A stretch of DNA of 64,000 nt from Beduinella massiliensis (GTDB taxonomy: Bacteria; Bacillota; Clostridia; Christensenellales; Aristaeellaceae). Shown here piece by piece: positions 36,851-44,867 of this stretch. Within the stretch, counting starts at the first letter, position 1; every line of letters begins with the position of its first letter. The notes beneath the pieces are model-generated. The model made no database searches, was not told the origin of the DNA, and worked only from the letters and a program-made list of their open reading frames with translations. A program made the translations under genes and the position numbers. Location: the NCBI RefSeq assembly GCF_900199405.1, contig NZ_LT963430.1, positions 1,395,605-1,459,604 of the forward strand. The letters run 5' to 3'.

Positions 36851-37921
36851 GTGAGCAGTCAGGAAAAACCTACGATGAAGACCATCGCGGACAAGCTGGG
36901 CATCTCGATCGGCACGGTCGACCGCGCGCTGAAGAACCGCGGACGCATCAACGAAAATACGCGCCAGCAGGTTTTGGAAATGGCGGATAAGCTGGGATAC
37001 CGGCCAAACGTCCTGGCCAGCACGCTTTCGCGCAGCCAGAAGGTGCACGTGATCGCCCTGTATCCGGCGAAAAACGAGGTTTTCTTTAACGAGATTTCCA
37101 CGGGTATGAGCGCCGCCCTGCGGGAACTGTCGAATTATGGGGTGACGCTGGAGCGAATGCACACCATCCGTCACAGCCTGCTCAGCCAGAAGCAGATTTT
37201 GACGCAGCTTGCGGAACGGATGGAGAGCTGGGATGCGCTGATCCTCGCGGCCGCACATCCGACGGCGCTGAACGAACAGATCAACGCCTTTGTGGAAGCG
37301 GGGAAGACGGTCATCACGATCAATTCCGACGCGGTCGCGAGCAAGCGCCTTTTTTTCGTAGGGCAGGATCAGTTCAGTTCCGGGCGCGTCGCCGCCAACA
37401 TCATGGGCGAGTTCCTGCATGGCGAGGGCAAGGTGGCGCTCTTCACCGGCTTCCGCGACGTGTGGGGGCATGAGGAGCGGCTGAACGGATTTATCCGCGT
37501 GACGCGCGAGCGCTATCCCGGCCTGCTGCTCGTGGGGCCCTATGAGTATCAGGACGAGGAGTTTACGATGCGCGATCTGTTGGGCGAGGTGTTCAGCGCG
37601 CATCCTGACCTCGCGGGCATTTATGGGACGACGTCCGTGGCGCTTTCGGCGGCGGCCGGCTACCTGGTGGAGCACGGCCTTCAGGAGCGCGTGCGTCTCG
37701 TGGGCTTCGATACGGACGATGAAATCGCCCAGTTTATTCGCGAGGGCGTTATCGACGCGAGCATCCTGCAAGACCCTTTTTCGCAGGGATATTATTCCCT
37801 CAAGCTGCTTGCGCGCCATCTGATGCAGGCGTGGGAGCCTTCGCAGTCGAGCTACTTTACGCGCATGGAGATTTTGCTGCGCGAAAACGCGCACGGGAAC
37901 GAACAGCCGAACTTTTTTTGA
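36851..37921 (+). CDS. LacI-family transcriptional repressor
   Basis: 356 residues from GTG at 36851 behind ggaggga. N-terminal LacI HTH (MKTIADKLGISIGTVDRALKNRGRINENTRQQVLEMADKLGYRPN), hinge helix, then a sugar-binding type sensor domain (RLFFVGQDQFSSGRVAANIMGEFL, GIYGTTSVALSAAAGYL, RLVGFDTDDE). The VDRALK helix and sensor sequence recall the subgroup controlling inositol or ribose-type sugars. No sugar operon is adjacent, so its targets are elsewhere. Confidence 0.92.
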   Translation: MSSQEKPTMKTIADKLGISIGTVDRALKNRGRINENTRQQVLEMADKLGYRPNVLASTLSRSQKVHVIALYPAKNEVFFNEISTGMSAALRELSNYGVTLERMHTIRHSLLSQKQILTQLAERMESWDALILAAAHPTALNEQINAFVEAGKTVITINSDAVASKRLFFVGQDQFSSGRVAANIMGEFLHGEGKVALFTGFRDVWGHEERLNGFIRVTRERYPGLLLVGPYEYQDEEFTMRDLLGEVFSAHPDLAGIYGTTSVALSAAAGYLVEHGLQERVRLVGFDTDDEIAQFIREGVIDASILQDPFSQGYYSLKLLARHLMQAWEPSQSSYFTRMEILLRENAHGNEQPNFF

Positions 37922-37993
37922 AGAATATTGCGGAGCGCGCCGTTGAATGGGTAAAGGCAGCGCGTCAAGCTGCTGGCGGAAGGAGGAAGCGTC

Positions 37994-39334
37994 ATGGCGA
38001 AAAGGCGAAAGAGAAGGCGGCATGTCTCCTTCGGCACGTTTTTGATGATCGCGTTGACCGCCGGAACGCTGTGCCTCGCGGGCGTGATCATCGTACGGCT
38101 CGCGGGCGACGACCTGCGCGTCCAGACGGCCCAGATTTTCAGCGAGATCACCGGTTCGATTCGGATGCCGGGTACGCCGGAGCGACCGGCCGACGAGCCG
38201 CCCCAACCGCCTGACGCAACGCGGGCGGCGGATACGACCCCGACGCCCGAGCCGGCCAGGACCCCGAGCCCGCAGCCGACGAGCCGCACGGTCACCATCA
38301 GCGCGCTGGGCTCGCTTTACGCACCCAAGAACATACGCCAGAGCGGGTACGACCAGGAAAGCGAGACGTACGATTTTTCGGACGTGTTTTCGCGGATTAA
38401 GCCTTACATTTCACAGGCGGATCTGACGCTTGCCACGGTGGAGACGTACTTCGCGGGCAAGGAAGCGGGCTATGGCAATTACAACGCACCGGACGAGCTG
38501 TTGAGCGCCATTCGGGACGGCGGGGTGGATCTGCTCTCCCTCGCCACCGAATACGCCTTTGAAAAGGGGCCGGAAGGGCTTTACCAGACGCTTTCTCTGA
38601 TTGAGAGCCGCGGCATGATCGCCGTCGGCGCGTATTTGAACGAGGAAGAGGGTGGAAGCGCCCAGATTTTCCAGATCAACGACGTACAGATCGCTGTGCT
38701 GGCTTACACGTACGGGCTCAGCGAGAACTCTACGAAGAAGACGCGCGCCTCCGAGCGCTATGCTGTGCCGGTGATCGACCAGAGCAGGATGGTTCGAGAC
38801 ATCGCGAATGCGCGCAAGGAAGGCGCGGACATCGTCATCGTCATGCCGCATTGGGGCACCAAGAACAAGGAGAGCGTCGCTTCGTCCACGCGGAGCCTTG
38901 CACGGGCATTGGCGGAGGCGGGGGCGGATCTCATCGTCGGCGCGCATCCCAACGTCGTGCAAAGGGTGGAAAAGATGACCGTTACGCGCTCGGACGGCGC
39001 GCGGCACGACGCCTATGTGGCCTATTCGCTGGGCAGTTTCCTGACGGATTCGCGCGACGCGAAAAACACGGCGGGGGTGATCCTGCAAATGCAGATCGTC
39101 TACGACCCCGCGACGCGCACCGCAAGCTTTGAGGATGTGGGCTACATGCCCACGTACATCCAGCGCGTCCGCGCGGGGGACGCTTACACTTACCGTATCG
39201 TGGCATGCGGGGATGAAAGCTACGTGTCAGAACAGGACGCTTCAGCACAAAAGGCGATCGAGGGCGCGCGGGAGAGCATTGCGGAGGCCGTCGCCAATGA
39301 AGAAATCAAAAACCTGGCGCAGCAGAGCGAATGA
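37994..39334 (+). CDS. CapA-family (PGA_cap) metallophosphatase-like protein
   Basis: 446 residues from ATG at 37994 behind ggaagga. An N-terminal membrane anchor (FGTFLMIALTAGTLCLAGVIIV) and a Pro/Thr-rich linker precede an extracellular PGA_cap domain (about 95-390), with LATVETYF, GGVDLLSLATEYAFE, IVIVMPHWGT, GADLIVGAHPNVVQRVE and AYSLGSFLTDS. These are the metal-ligand and signature blocks of CapA/YwtB, a calcineurin-like fold tied to poly-gamma-glutamate or capsule formation. No capB/capC genes accompany it, so a PGA role is doubtful; many such stand-alone genes exist. Confidence 0.88.
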   Translation: MAKRRKRRRHVSFGTFLMIALTAGTLCLAGVIIVRLAGDDLRVQTAQIFSEITGSIRMPGTPERPADEPPQPPDATRAADTTPTPEPARTPSPQPTSRTVTISALGSLYAPKNIRQSGYDQESETYDFSDVFSRIKPYISQADLTLATVETYFAGKEAGYGNYNAPDELLSAIRDGGVDLLSLATEYAFEKGPEGLYQTLSLIESRGMIAVGAYLNEEEGGSAQIFQINDVQIAVLAYTYGLSENSTKKTRASERYAVPVIDQSRMVRDIANARKEGADIVIVMPHWGTKNKESVASSTRSLARALAEAGADLIVGAHPNVVQRVEKMTVTRSDGARHDAYVAYSLGSFLTDSRDAKNTAGVILQMQIVYDPATRTASFEDVGYMPTYIQRVRAGDAYTYRIVACGDESYVSEQDASAQKAIEGARESIAEAVANEEIKNLAQQSE

Positions 39335-39364
39335 CCGCGCCGGGAAAGATGAGGGAGATGCCAT

Positions 39365-39787
39365 ATGTCCGCGGATATCATTCTGAAGCGGGCGAAGAAG
39401 ATGGGAAAGGCGGGCGTGCGCCGCGCGGGGATGCTGCTTTGTTATGCGGCATGTCTGTGCGCGCTGCTCGCCTTTACCCGTCTGCCGGCGCTGAACGAAA
39501 CCCGGCATGAGACGGAAAGTGCCGCGCCCGTATACTTGCCGACGGTTGCCCCGAGTCCTGCGCCGCGGGAAACACAGCGTGCCCGCCTCGACCTGAACCT
39601 CGCGGACGCCTGGATGCTGACTGCGATTCCCGGCGTAGGCGAGCAGACGGCCCAGCGCATCGTCGCCTACAGGACGGAACACGGCGGATTTTGCAGCGTC
39701 GAGGAGCTAGTGAACGTGGAGGGAATCGGTCAGAAGAAGGCGGAGTCCATCTGGCCTTACGTCTGCATAGGAGAAGAAATGCGATGA
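39365..39787 (+). CDS. Membrane-anchored helix-hairpin-helix protein, ComEA-like
   Basis: 140 residues. A short basic N terminus and a membrane helix (AGMLLCYAACLCALLAF) are followed by a linker and a double HhH domain at about 75-135 (LNLADAWMLTAIPGVGEQTAQRIVAYR, then VEELVNVEGIGQKKAESIWPYV). ComEA-type proteins bind DNA at the cell surface for uptake, and the short form lacks the SLBB domain. The stop overlaps the next start (ATGA). No comEC is seen nearby, so a competence role is only inferred. Confidence 0.87.
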   Translation: MSADIILKRAKKMGKAGVRRAGMLLCYAACLCALLAFTRLPALNETRHETESAAPVYLPTVAPSPAPRETQRARLDLNLADAWMLTAIPGVGEQTAQRIVAYRTEHGGFCSVEELVNVEGIGQKKAESIWPYVCIGEEMR

Positions 39788-40839
39788 AAAACAGAACGCT
39801 TGAGCAGTACGGCATCCGCATTGGGGAAATGGAGCGCGGCGCGCGAAACCAGATTACCGACGTGCCGGGCGTGCGCGTGGGGCACGCGACGATCGACGAG
39901 GCGAACAGCAGGACGGGCGTCACGGTGGTGATGCCCTGCGAGGACAACCCCTTTGCGCAGAAGCTGACGGCGGCGAGCTTTGTGCTCAACGGCTTTGGCA
40001 AGACCGCCGGGCTCATGCAGATCGACGAACTGGGCACGCTGGAGACGCCCATCGCCCTGACCAATACGCTCAACGTCGGCCTCGTGCACGACGCGATGGT
40101 TTCCTATATGATAGAGCGCTGCGCGATGGACGGGCTTCACCTGACCTCCGTGAACCCTCTGGTCTGTGAGTGCAACGATTCGACGCTGAGCGACATTCAG
40201 CGCCGGGCTGTAAGCGAGGGACACGTCCGCCGGGCGATCGCACAGGCAGCGGAGGACTTCGAGGAGGGTGACGTCGGCGCGGGCAAGGGAACCGTCTGCC
40301 ATGGACTTAAGGGAGGCATCGGCAGCGCCTCGCGCATCGTGCCGGTGGACGGCAGGCGTTATACGCTGGGCGTTCTCGTGCAGTCCAACTACGGCAGGCT
40401 TGCGGACCTTACGATCTGCGGACGCCGCTTCGGGGCAGAAATCGCTTCTGAAGCGGCGAGAGCGGAATGCGACCGGGGGTCGATCATCATGATCCTTGGG
40501 ACGGACCTGCCTGTTTGTCATCGCCAGCTTCAAAGAATCATCAAGCGCATGAGCGTGGGCCTGGCTCGGCTTGGTTCGTATATCGGCCACGGCAGCGGCG
40601 AGGTAATGGTCGGCTTTACGACGCAAAACCGCATGCCTATGGCGGGGGCAGCGGTTCTGGAGCACAGGGTTCTGCGGGAAGATTGCCTGGGTTCGGCGTT
40701 TCGCGCGGCGGCAGAGGCCTGCGAGGAGGCCGTGCTCAGCTCCATGCTTTGCGCGCAGCGGGTCGTGGGGTGGGATGGAGCGGTGAAGGAGTCCCTCGCG
40801 CCCTATCTGGACGCGCTTTGGCGCAGTCCGGGCGTCTAA
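39784..40839 (+). CDS. P1 family (S58, DmpA-like) aminopeptidase
   Basis: 351 residues from ATG at 39784, overlapping the previous stop by 4 nt. Hallmarks: NQITDVPGVRVGHATID at the N terminus, GDVGAGKGTVCHGLKGGIGSASR with the conserved Gly-Ser region of the self-processing site, and LVQSNYGRLADLTI. These enzymes cut themselves into two chains and release N-terminal or beta-amino residues from peptides. Substrate is unknown. Confidence 0.9.
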   Translation: MKNRTLEQYGIRIGEMERGARNQITDVPGVRVGHATIDEANSRTGVTVVMPCEDNPFAQKLTAASFVLNGFGKTAGLMQIDELGTLETPIALTNTLNVGLVHDAMVSYMIERCAMDGLHLTSVNPLVCECNDSTLSDIQRRAVSEGHVRRAIAQAAEDFEEGDVGAGKGTVCHGLKGGIGSASRIVPVDGRRYTLGVLVQSNYGRLADLTICGRRFGAEIASEAARAECDRGSIIMILGTDLPVCHRQLQRIIKRMSVGLARLGSYIGHGSGEVMVGFTTQNRMPMAGAAVLEHRVLREDCLGSAFRAAAEACEEAVLSSMLCAQRVVGWDGAVKESLAPYLDALWRSPGV

Positions 40840-40966
40840 AGGGGAAACGGGTGGGGGAGAATCCCAATGAACGCGCGCACCGAAAACCGCATAGCCTGTT
40901 AGTGCCGGGATGTCAGCGGCAAAAACTGCGCCGCCGGATGACGGCGTAAAGCAAGGGGGAGGCGCC
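40840..40966. other. Intergenic region
   Basis: I see no gene, convincing promoter or terminator here, only a small GC-rich inverted repeat (cgccg...cggcg near 40930). Confidence 0.6.
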
Positions 40967-41185
40967 ATGCGGTTTATCGAGCAGCCGGAAGAGGAACATA
41001 GGCCGTCGCAGACGGTCGGGGCGGCAGCGCTGCACGCAGCTCTGCGCGTGTGGCCGCGCGAGGAAGGTACGGGTTATGCGCTTTCGCCGTCCGCAGAAAA
41101 GGCCGATTATGCGCGCCGTATGGCGGGGCGAAGCATCACGATGCAGCGGGCGGCGCTCCACGGCGTGCTACATAAGACGCGATAA
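40967..41185 (+). CDS. Small hypothetical protein
   Basis: 72 residues beginning MRFIEQPEEEHRPS, placed by a very good ribosome site (agggggagg) four bases before the ATG. No domain, signal or membrane segment is recognised. The C-terminal part is basic, the N-terminal part acidic. The frame opens upstream to 40910 without support. Confidence 0.5.
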   Translation: MRFIEQPEEEHRPSQTVGAAALHAALRVWPREEGTGYALSPSAEKADYARRMAGRSITMQRAALHGVLHKTR

Positions 41186-41217
41186 AAAAAGCGCCCGGAG
41201 CGAATGCCCCGGGTGCC
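41184..41217 (-). terminator. Minus-strand terminator, probably for the CAP-domain gene
   Basis: Minus strand: gcacccgg...ccgggcgc stem with one mismatch followed by seven T. It lies about 125 nt after the CAP-domain stop; the bases between hold no gene. Confidence 0.75.
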
Positions 41218-41341
41218 TGTGCGTTATGGCTGCTGCTGCGCCGCTTCTCCTCCTGTTTGCAGGAAACTGCCGGCTTGGCCTCACGCGGAGAAGCGCTGGG
41301 CGATGGCCATAAGCTTTTTTAGGCCAGCCTTTGCCGGTGGG

Positions 41342-42094
41342 TCAGCGGACGAACAGCTGCGTCATATAGACGTACCCGTTCTTGTCGGTGGCGATGCCGA
41401 TGCCGACCTTCGTCCAGGAGGTGCCCATCATGTTGCGACGATGGCCTTCGCTGCTCATGAGCGCGGCATGCGACTTGACGACCGAAGCGTGATGCGCGAT
41501 GTTTTCGCCCACGGCGCTGAATGCATAGCCGTAATTTTTCAGCATCTCGGAGGCGCTGCCGAGCGTCGGCGAGGTATGCGCAAAATATCCATTGGACAGC
41601 ATATCCTGTGATTTCATGCGGGCAAGATAACAGAGCGTCGGATCGAGGGTCAGCGTGGAAAGTCCGTTTTTGTTTCTGTCCTCGGTCAGATAATTAAATG
41701 CTTCTTGCTCTTGCGTTGAAGGCGAACCTATAGTATAATGACCGTCAGTTACGGAAGGTGTTGCCAGTGCAGTCGGCGTTGCGGTGACGGCGGCGGTTGC
41801 CGTAGGACGCGGCGCCAAGGTGACGGCGGTGGTCGCCGTGGGGCGCGGCGTCAAAGTGACGGCGGTGGTCGCGGTCGGACGCGGCGTCGCCGGCGGAATC
41901 TGCGTGGGCTTCACGGTATAATGGGGTTCTGCAGTCGGCTGGGGCGTCGTAACCGCCTCGGGCGGAATGGCCGTTGCGAACCAAAGGGGGTCATAGCCGC
42001 CGTGCCTACGGGAAGCATGGTCTCCAAGGGCGGAGGCCGGAACGGCGAGCAACGCGCCAAGCAGCGCGCACGATACGATTTTGCTGGGTTTCAT
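41342..42094 (-). CDS. Secreted CAP (SCP/PR-1) domain protein, YkwD-like
   Basis: 250 residues from ATG at 42094 behind aaggaggta. Signal peptide (KPSKIVSCALLGALLAVPASA), then a Pro/Thr-rich linker with three 12-residue repeats, then a CAP domain from about residue 125: the conserved QEQEAFNYLTEDRNKNGL, YFAHTSP with its His, VGENIAH with its Glu, and GHRRNMM with the second His. Bacterial CAP proteins are extracellular and common in spore-forming and gut Firmicutes; the activity is not established. The linker is encoded by 36-bp direct repeats. Confidence 0.92.
   Translation of the reverse strand: MKPSKIVSCALLGALLAVPASALGDHASRRHGGYDPLWFATAIPPEAVTTPQPTAEPHYTVKPTQIPPATPRPTATTAVTLTPRPTATTAVTLAPRPTATAAVTATPTALATPSVTDGHYTIGSPSTQEQEAFNYLTEDRNKNGLSTLTLDPTLCYLARMKSQDMLSNGYFAHTSPTLGSASEMLKNYGYAFSAVGENIAHHASVVKSHAALMSSEGHRRNMMGTSWTKVGIGIATDKNGYVYMTQLFVR
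41781..41888 (-). repeat. Three tandem 36-bp repeats in the CAP-protein linker
   Basis: Units 41781-41816, 41817-41852 and 41853-41888 share gtgacggcggyggt...cgcggcg. The second and third are nearly identical, the first more diverged. They encode TPRPTATTAVTL-type repeats and keep the frame, so the linker could change length by slippage. Confidence 0.85.
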
Positions 42095-42178
42095 GAGGGT
42101 ACCTCCTTCTGCATTCCAGCGCTCATGACGGCGCTGTAATAAAACTGTAATACATTTGAAACAAGAATTCAAACTAAA

Positions 42179-42208
42179 TGGAAGCGCGCTTCCAAGGAAA
42201 TGATTTCC
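42179..42208. promoter_or_regulatory. Two adjacent palindromes between divergent genes
   Basis: TGGAAGCGCGCTTCCA (42179-42194) is a perfect 16-bp palindrome, and GGAAATgATTTCC (42196-42208) a perfect 6+6 one beside it. They lie in the 149-bp divergent region between the CAP gene and the zinc-ribbon gene and look like regulator binding sites. The binding protein is unknown. Confidence 0.5.
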
Positions 42209-42243
42209 CATGGAAGACGGCGACACCACAGGGAGGATTTGCA

Positions 42244-42660
42244 ATGGGATTTATCAAGTGCCCGCGATGCGAACTGAATTACATTCAGGAGGGGGAGCAG
42301 TATTGCTCCGTGTGCAAGCGGGAAATGAAGGGCGAACTGAAGGATGACCCGTACGAGCTGTGCTCCGTATGCAACGAGAACCCGGCGCTGCCGGGCAAGG
42401 ACATGTGCCTCTTCTGCCTGAAGGAGATGGGCAAGGTGTCCGACGAGACGCCCGACGCGGAGGAAGGCGAAGAGGTCGCCGCAGGCGCCGAGCTGGAGCT
42501 CGAGGACGTGAGCATGATGGACGAGATCACGCCAGACATCGCGACGGACATCCCGGATCGCGAGCTGGGCGAGATCGACCGCGAACTCTCCCTGGAGGAG
42601 ACGGCGGAGGAAGAAGAAGAGAGCGCGCGCCGTGAGGAAGACGAAGAAGAACCGGTGTAA
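42244..42660 (+). CDS. Zinc-ribbon protein with acidic tail
   Basis: 138 residues from ATG at 42244 behind cagggagga; an in-frame ATG at 42178 would lie within the palindromes. Residues 1-65 contain four CxxC knuckles (CPRC, CSVC, CSVC, CLFC), enough for two zinc sites. The rest is strongly acidic (runs of Glu). No known enzyme domain is seen. It may bind nucleic acid or a basic protein; function unknown. Confidence 0.8.
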   Translation: MGFIKCPRCELNYIQEGEQYCSVCKREMKGELKDDPYELCSVCNENPALPGKDMCLFCLKEMGKVSDETPDAEEGEEVAAGAELELEDVSMMDEITPDIATDIPDRELGEIDRELSLEETAEEEEESARREEDEEEPV

Positions 42661-42686
42661 GGCTTAAAAGGAGGGCGTGGGGAGGC

Positions 42687-43382
42687 ATGAAAATTTTCGC
42701 AATCGCCGACCTGCACCTTCCTGGCGGGGACTCCAAGCCGATGGACGTCTTCGGCTCCCAGTGGGAGAACCACTTCGAGCGCATTTGCGAGGACTGGCAC
42801 GCGCGCGTGCAGGCGGAGGACGTGGTATTGATCCCGGGGGATACCTCCTGGGCGATGCAGCTGGACGCGGCGTTGCCCGATCTTTTACAGATTGGCGCTC
42901 TGCCGGGGCGGAAGATTCTTCTGCGCGGCAACCACGACTTCTGGTGGAGCTCGCTGTCGCGCTTGCGTGCGGCGCTTCCAGAACAATTTTATGCCCTGCA
43001 AAACGATGCGATGTTGCTGTCGGGTGTGCTCTTTGCCGGCACGCGGGGCTGGGTATGCCCCGGCGGACCAGGGGAGACCGCGCAGGATCGAAAAATCTAC
43101 GAGCGCGAAGTGCAGCGGTTAAGCCTATCGCTGAAGGACGCCAGAAGGTTGTCGAAGGAAGCGCCGATTGTGGCGATGCTCCACTTTCCTCCCTTTTTGG
43201 AGCCTGGGGCGCCGACGGCGTTAACGCGACTGTTGAGCGAATACGGCGTGCGCTACGCGGTATACGGGCACCTGCATGGGGCGAGCACTGCCCGGGCCTT
43301 TTGCGGAATGCTCGAAAATGTGCGCTATCAACTGGTTTCCTGCGATGCGCTTGACTTTACACTGCACGAAATTGCATACTAG
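42687..43382 (+). CDS. Calcineurin-like metallophosphoesterase
   Basis: 231 residues from ATG at 42687. All metal-binding motifs of the fold are present: DLHLPGG (Asp and His), PGDTSW, RGNHDFWW, MLHFPPF and the C-terminal YGHLHG. It is a cytoplasmic, single-domain enzyme of the YkuE/YvnB-like group. Phosphodiester or phosphomonoester substrates are possible and cannot be chosen from sequence. It follows the zinc-ribbon gene after 26 nt. Confidence 0.9.
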   Translation: MKIFAIADLHLPGGDSKPMDVFGSQWENHFERICEDWHARVQAEDVVLIPGDTSWAMQLDAALPDLLQIGALPGRKILLRGNHDFWWSSLSRLRAALPEQFYALQNDAMLLSGVLFAGTRGWVCPGGPGETAQDRKIYEREVQRLSLSLKDARRLSKEAPIVAMLHFPPFLEPGAPTALTRLLSEYGVRYAVYGHLHGASTARAFCGMLENVRYQLVSCDALDFTLHEIAY

Positions 43383-43391
43383 ATGAGAAAT

Positions 43392-43415
43392 GGGCCGCGT
43401 GAGCGGCTCTTTTTT
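43392..43415 (+). terminator. Terminator of the phosphoesterase gene
   Basis: Short stem gggccgc/gcggctc closed by a GTGA loop and followed by ctttttt, 10 nt after the stop. Confidence 0.85.
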
Positions 43416-43544
43416 GATAAAAAATATGTTATGATATATAAATAATAATTACGCAACATATACCTCAGGTATGTTCATAAAAATGACGCAAATACTACAT
43501 GTAGGGCGTAGAGCCTGTCAAGTTGTAAAATATGACAAATGACG

Positions 43545-43573
43545 CAAAAACCGTTGTGCAGCAACGGTTTTTT
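43545..43573 (+). terminator. Hairpin-T tract element 1
   Basis: Stem aaaaaccgttg/caacggttttt around a tgcag loop, with A and T runs on both sides, so it could work in either direction. Confidence 0.75.
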
Positions 43574-43585
43574 ACAAATAGAGAA

Positions 43586-43633
43586 CGCTTTGTCGCATCC
43601 TGACGAAGAGGGGAGATGCGGCAAGGCGTTTTT
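43586..43633 (+). terminator. Hairpin-T tract element 2
   Basis: 14-bp stem cgctttgtcgcatc/gatgcggcaaggcg (two G-U pairs), 15-nt loop, then five T. It ends 66 nt before the mraZ promoter. Confidence 0.8.
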
Positions 43634-43698
43634 CGTAATTGTGAAGAAAGTATTACGGCGCCGCACAGTATCGTCATACTCTTTTTTTCTCAAAATAC

Positions 43699-43727
43699 TT
43701 GAAAAGTGGTGGAGAGTGGTGTATAAA
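43699..43727 (+). promoter_or_regulatory. mraZ promoter with embedded MraZ boxes
   Basis: TTGAAA (43699-43704), 17-nt gap, TATAAA (43722-43727). The gap carries AAAGTGG (43703-43709) and AGAGTGG (43713-43719), two repeats with a 10-nt period as known for MraZ binding sites, so MraZ should control its own cluster. Confidence 0.8.
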
Positions 43728-43779
43728 AGAGAATAGTTCCACAAAGTAGAGGGCAAGGGGCCGGGAAGGAGGATGCGTG

Positions 43780-44226
43780 ATGGCGATGGCGGACTTTGCG
43801 GGTTCCTTCGAGCACAGCCTGGACAGCAAAGGGCGCGTCATCATCCCGGTATCCTTCCGTGAACAGCTCGGTGAAAACTTTACCATTGCCCTCAACAGCG
43901 AAAATACGGCGCTCGCGCTGTATCCGCAGACGAAGTGGGAAGAGATCAAGGCGCGTCTGTCACAGGTGCGCAGCACGGATGTCAAGGGCATGATGTACGT
44001 CAGGTACATAATGGGCAACGCCTTTACCGGCAATATCATGGACGCGCAGGGACGCATCCTGCTGCCGCAGAAGCTGCGCAGCAAGGTTGGCCTTACGCGT
44101 GAACTCGTATTTGTCGGTATGAACGAACACGTCGAAATCTGGGATGCGGCGCGTTATCAGGCGCAGGAGGCGGAGGCGGAGCTCGACTTCGCGGACCTGC
44201 TGGCCCATATGGAGGAGAAGTACTGA
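43780..44226 (+). CDS. mraZ: Transcriptional regulator MraZ
   Basis: 148 residues from ATG at 43780, six bases after aaggagg; a GTG at 43777 is too close. Two SpoVT/AbrB-like halves are present, each with the DxxGR signature (SLDSKGRVIIP and IMDAQGRILLP). MraZ binds repeats in the dcw promoter as a ring-shaped oligomer. Its usual partner rsmH should come next but is missing here. Confidence 0.95.
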   Translation: MAMADFAGSFEHSLDSKGRVIIPVSFREQLGENFTIALNSENTALALYPQTKWEEIKARLSQVRSTDVKGMMYVRYIMGNAFTGNIMDAQGRILLPQKLRSKVGLTRELVFVGMNEHVEIWDAARYQAQEAEAELDFADLLAHMEEKY

Positions 44227-44301
44227 GGCGGGAAGGAAAGTAACGGTTGATCGCAGCGCCTGGCGCTGCGGTTCTCGATCGGGGGAAAGGGGAATACACT
44301 G

Positions 44302-44841
44302 ATGGCAGAGCAAGTGGGGCGCGTGCGCCGGAATGCGTACGCGTATGCGATGCCCGTCGTGGACGGCAGCAGCGCGCTTGCGCCGGAGCGTACCCCGGAA
44401 GAAACGCCTCATGAAAGCAGGCGGGAGATTCACACACCGCAAAAACACGGCGATAAGGACAGACGGCGCCAGCAGATTCCGCTGTCGGCCGTTTTGATCG
44501 TCGCGATGGCGGGCGTGCTCTGCGCGGTATGCTTCATGTCCCTTTCGCAGATGGCCCATGCATCCAAGCTGCAAAAGGACATCGTCGCCATGCAAAAGAG
44601 CATCGAGCAGGAAAAGGAAAACAACATGCTGCTGCGCCAGCAGCTCACCGAGGCGACGGACGGCGAAATGATCCGAAATTACGCCGTCAACAAGCTGGGC
44701 ATGGTGAAGCCCTCGAGCAAGCAAGTTTTCGAGATCAGCATTACGCAGAAAATACAAGTGAATAATCCATCAAGCACACAAGAGGACGCTAAAAAGGATA
44801 GGATCGATTGGCTCGGCGTGCTCTTGGGACTGCTGAAGTAG
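44302..44841 (+). CDS. ftsL: Cell-division protein FtsL-like
   Basis: 179 residues with the FtsL layout: a basic cytoplasmic N terminus of about 58 residues, one membrane helix (LSAVLIVAMAGVLCAVCFMSL), then a short coiled coil (LQKDIVAMQKSIEQEKENNMLLRQQL) and EMIRNYAVNKLGMVKP, the family's C-terminal block. It forms the FtsLBQ-type complex that activates the FtsW-PBP pair. The N and C extensions make it longer than usual (about 120). Sequence conservation is low, so identity rests on layout and position. Confidence 0.88.
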   Translation: MAEQVGRVRRNAYAYAMPVVDGSSALAPERTPEETPHESRREIHTPQKHGDKDRRRQQIPLSAVLIVAMAGVLCAVCFMSLSQMAHASKLQKDIVAMQKSIEQEKENNMLLRQQLTEATDGEMIRNYAVNKLGMVKPSSKQVFEISITQKIQVNNPSSTQEDAKKDRIDWLGVLLGLLK

Positions 44842-44867
44842 CAGCCCCTGCGGAGGGGGAATGCGGC

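Larger units (their letters stand above)
43416..43698. other. Non-coding stretch upstream of mraZ
   Basis: No credible gene. It holds an AT-rich segment, a 12-bp direct repeat aaatgacgcaaa at 43481-43492 and 43537-43548, small palindromes (tacctcaggta, ctacatgtag) and two consecutive hairpin-T tract elements at 43545 and 43586. A small RNA is possible. Confidence 0.55.

Noticed and set aside
41781-41888. 36-bp repeats resembling CRISPR repeats in length
   Set aside because: They are contiguous with no spacers, in frame within a coding region, and no cas genes are present.
43440-43640. Riboswitch ahead of mraZ
   Set aside because: No known riboswitch core could be drawn, and the two hairpins look like plain terminators; a small RNA remains the better idea.
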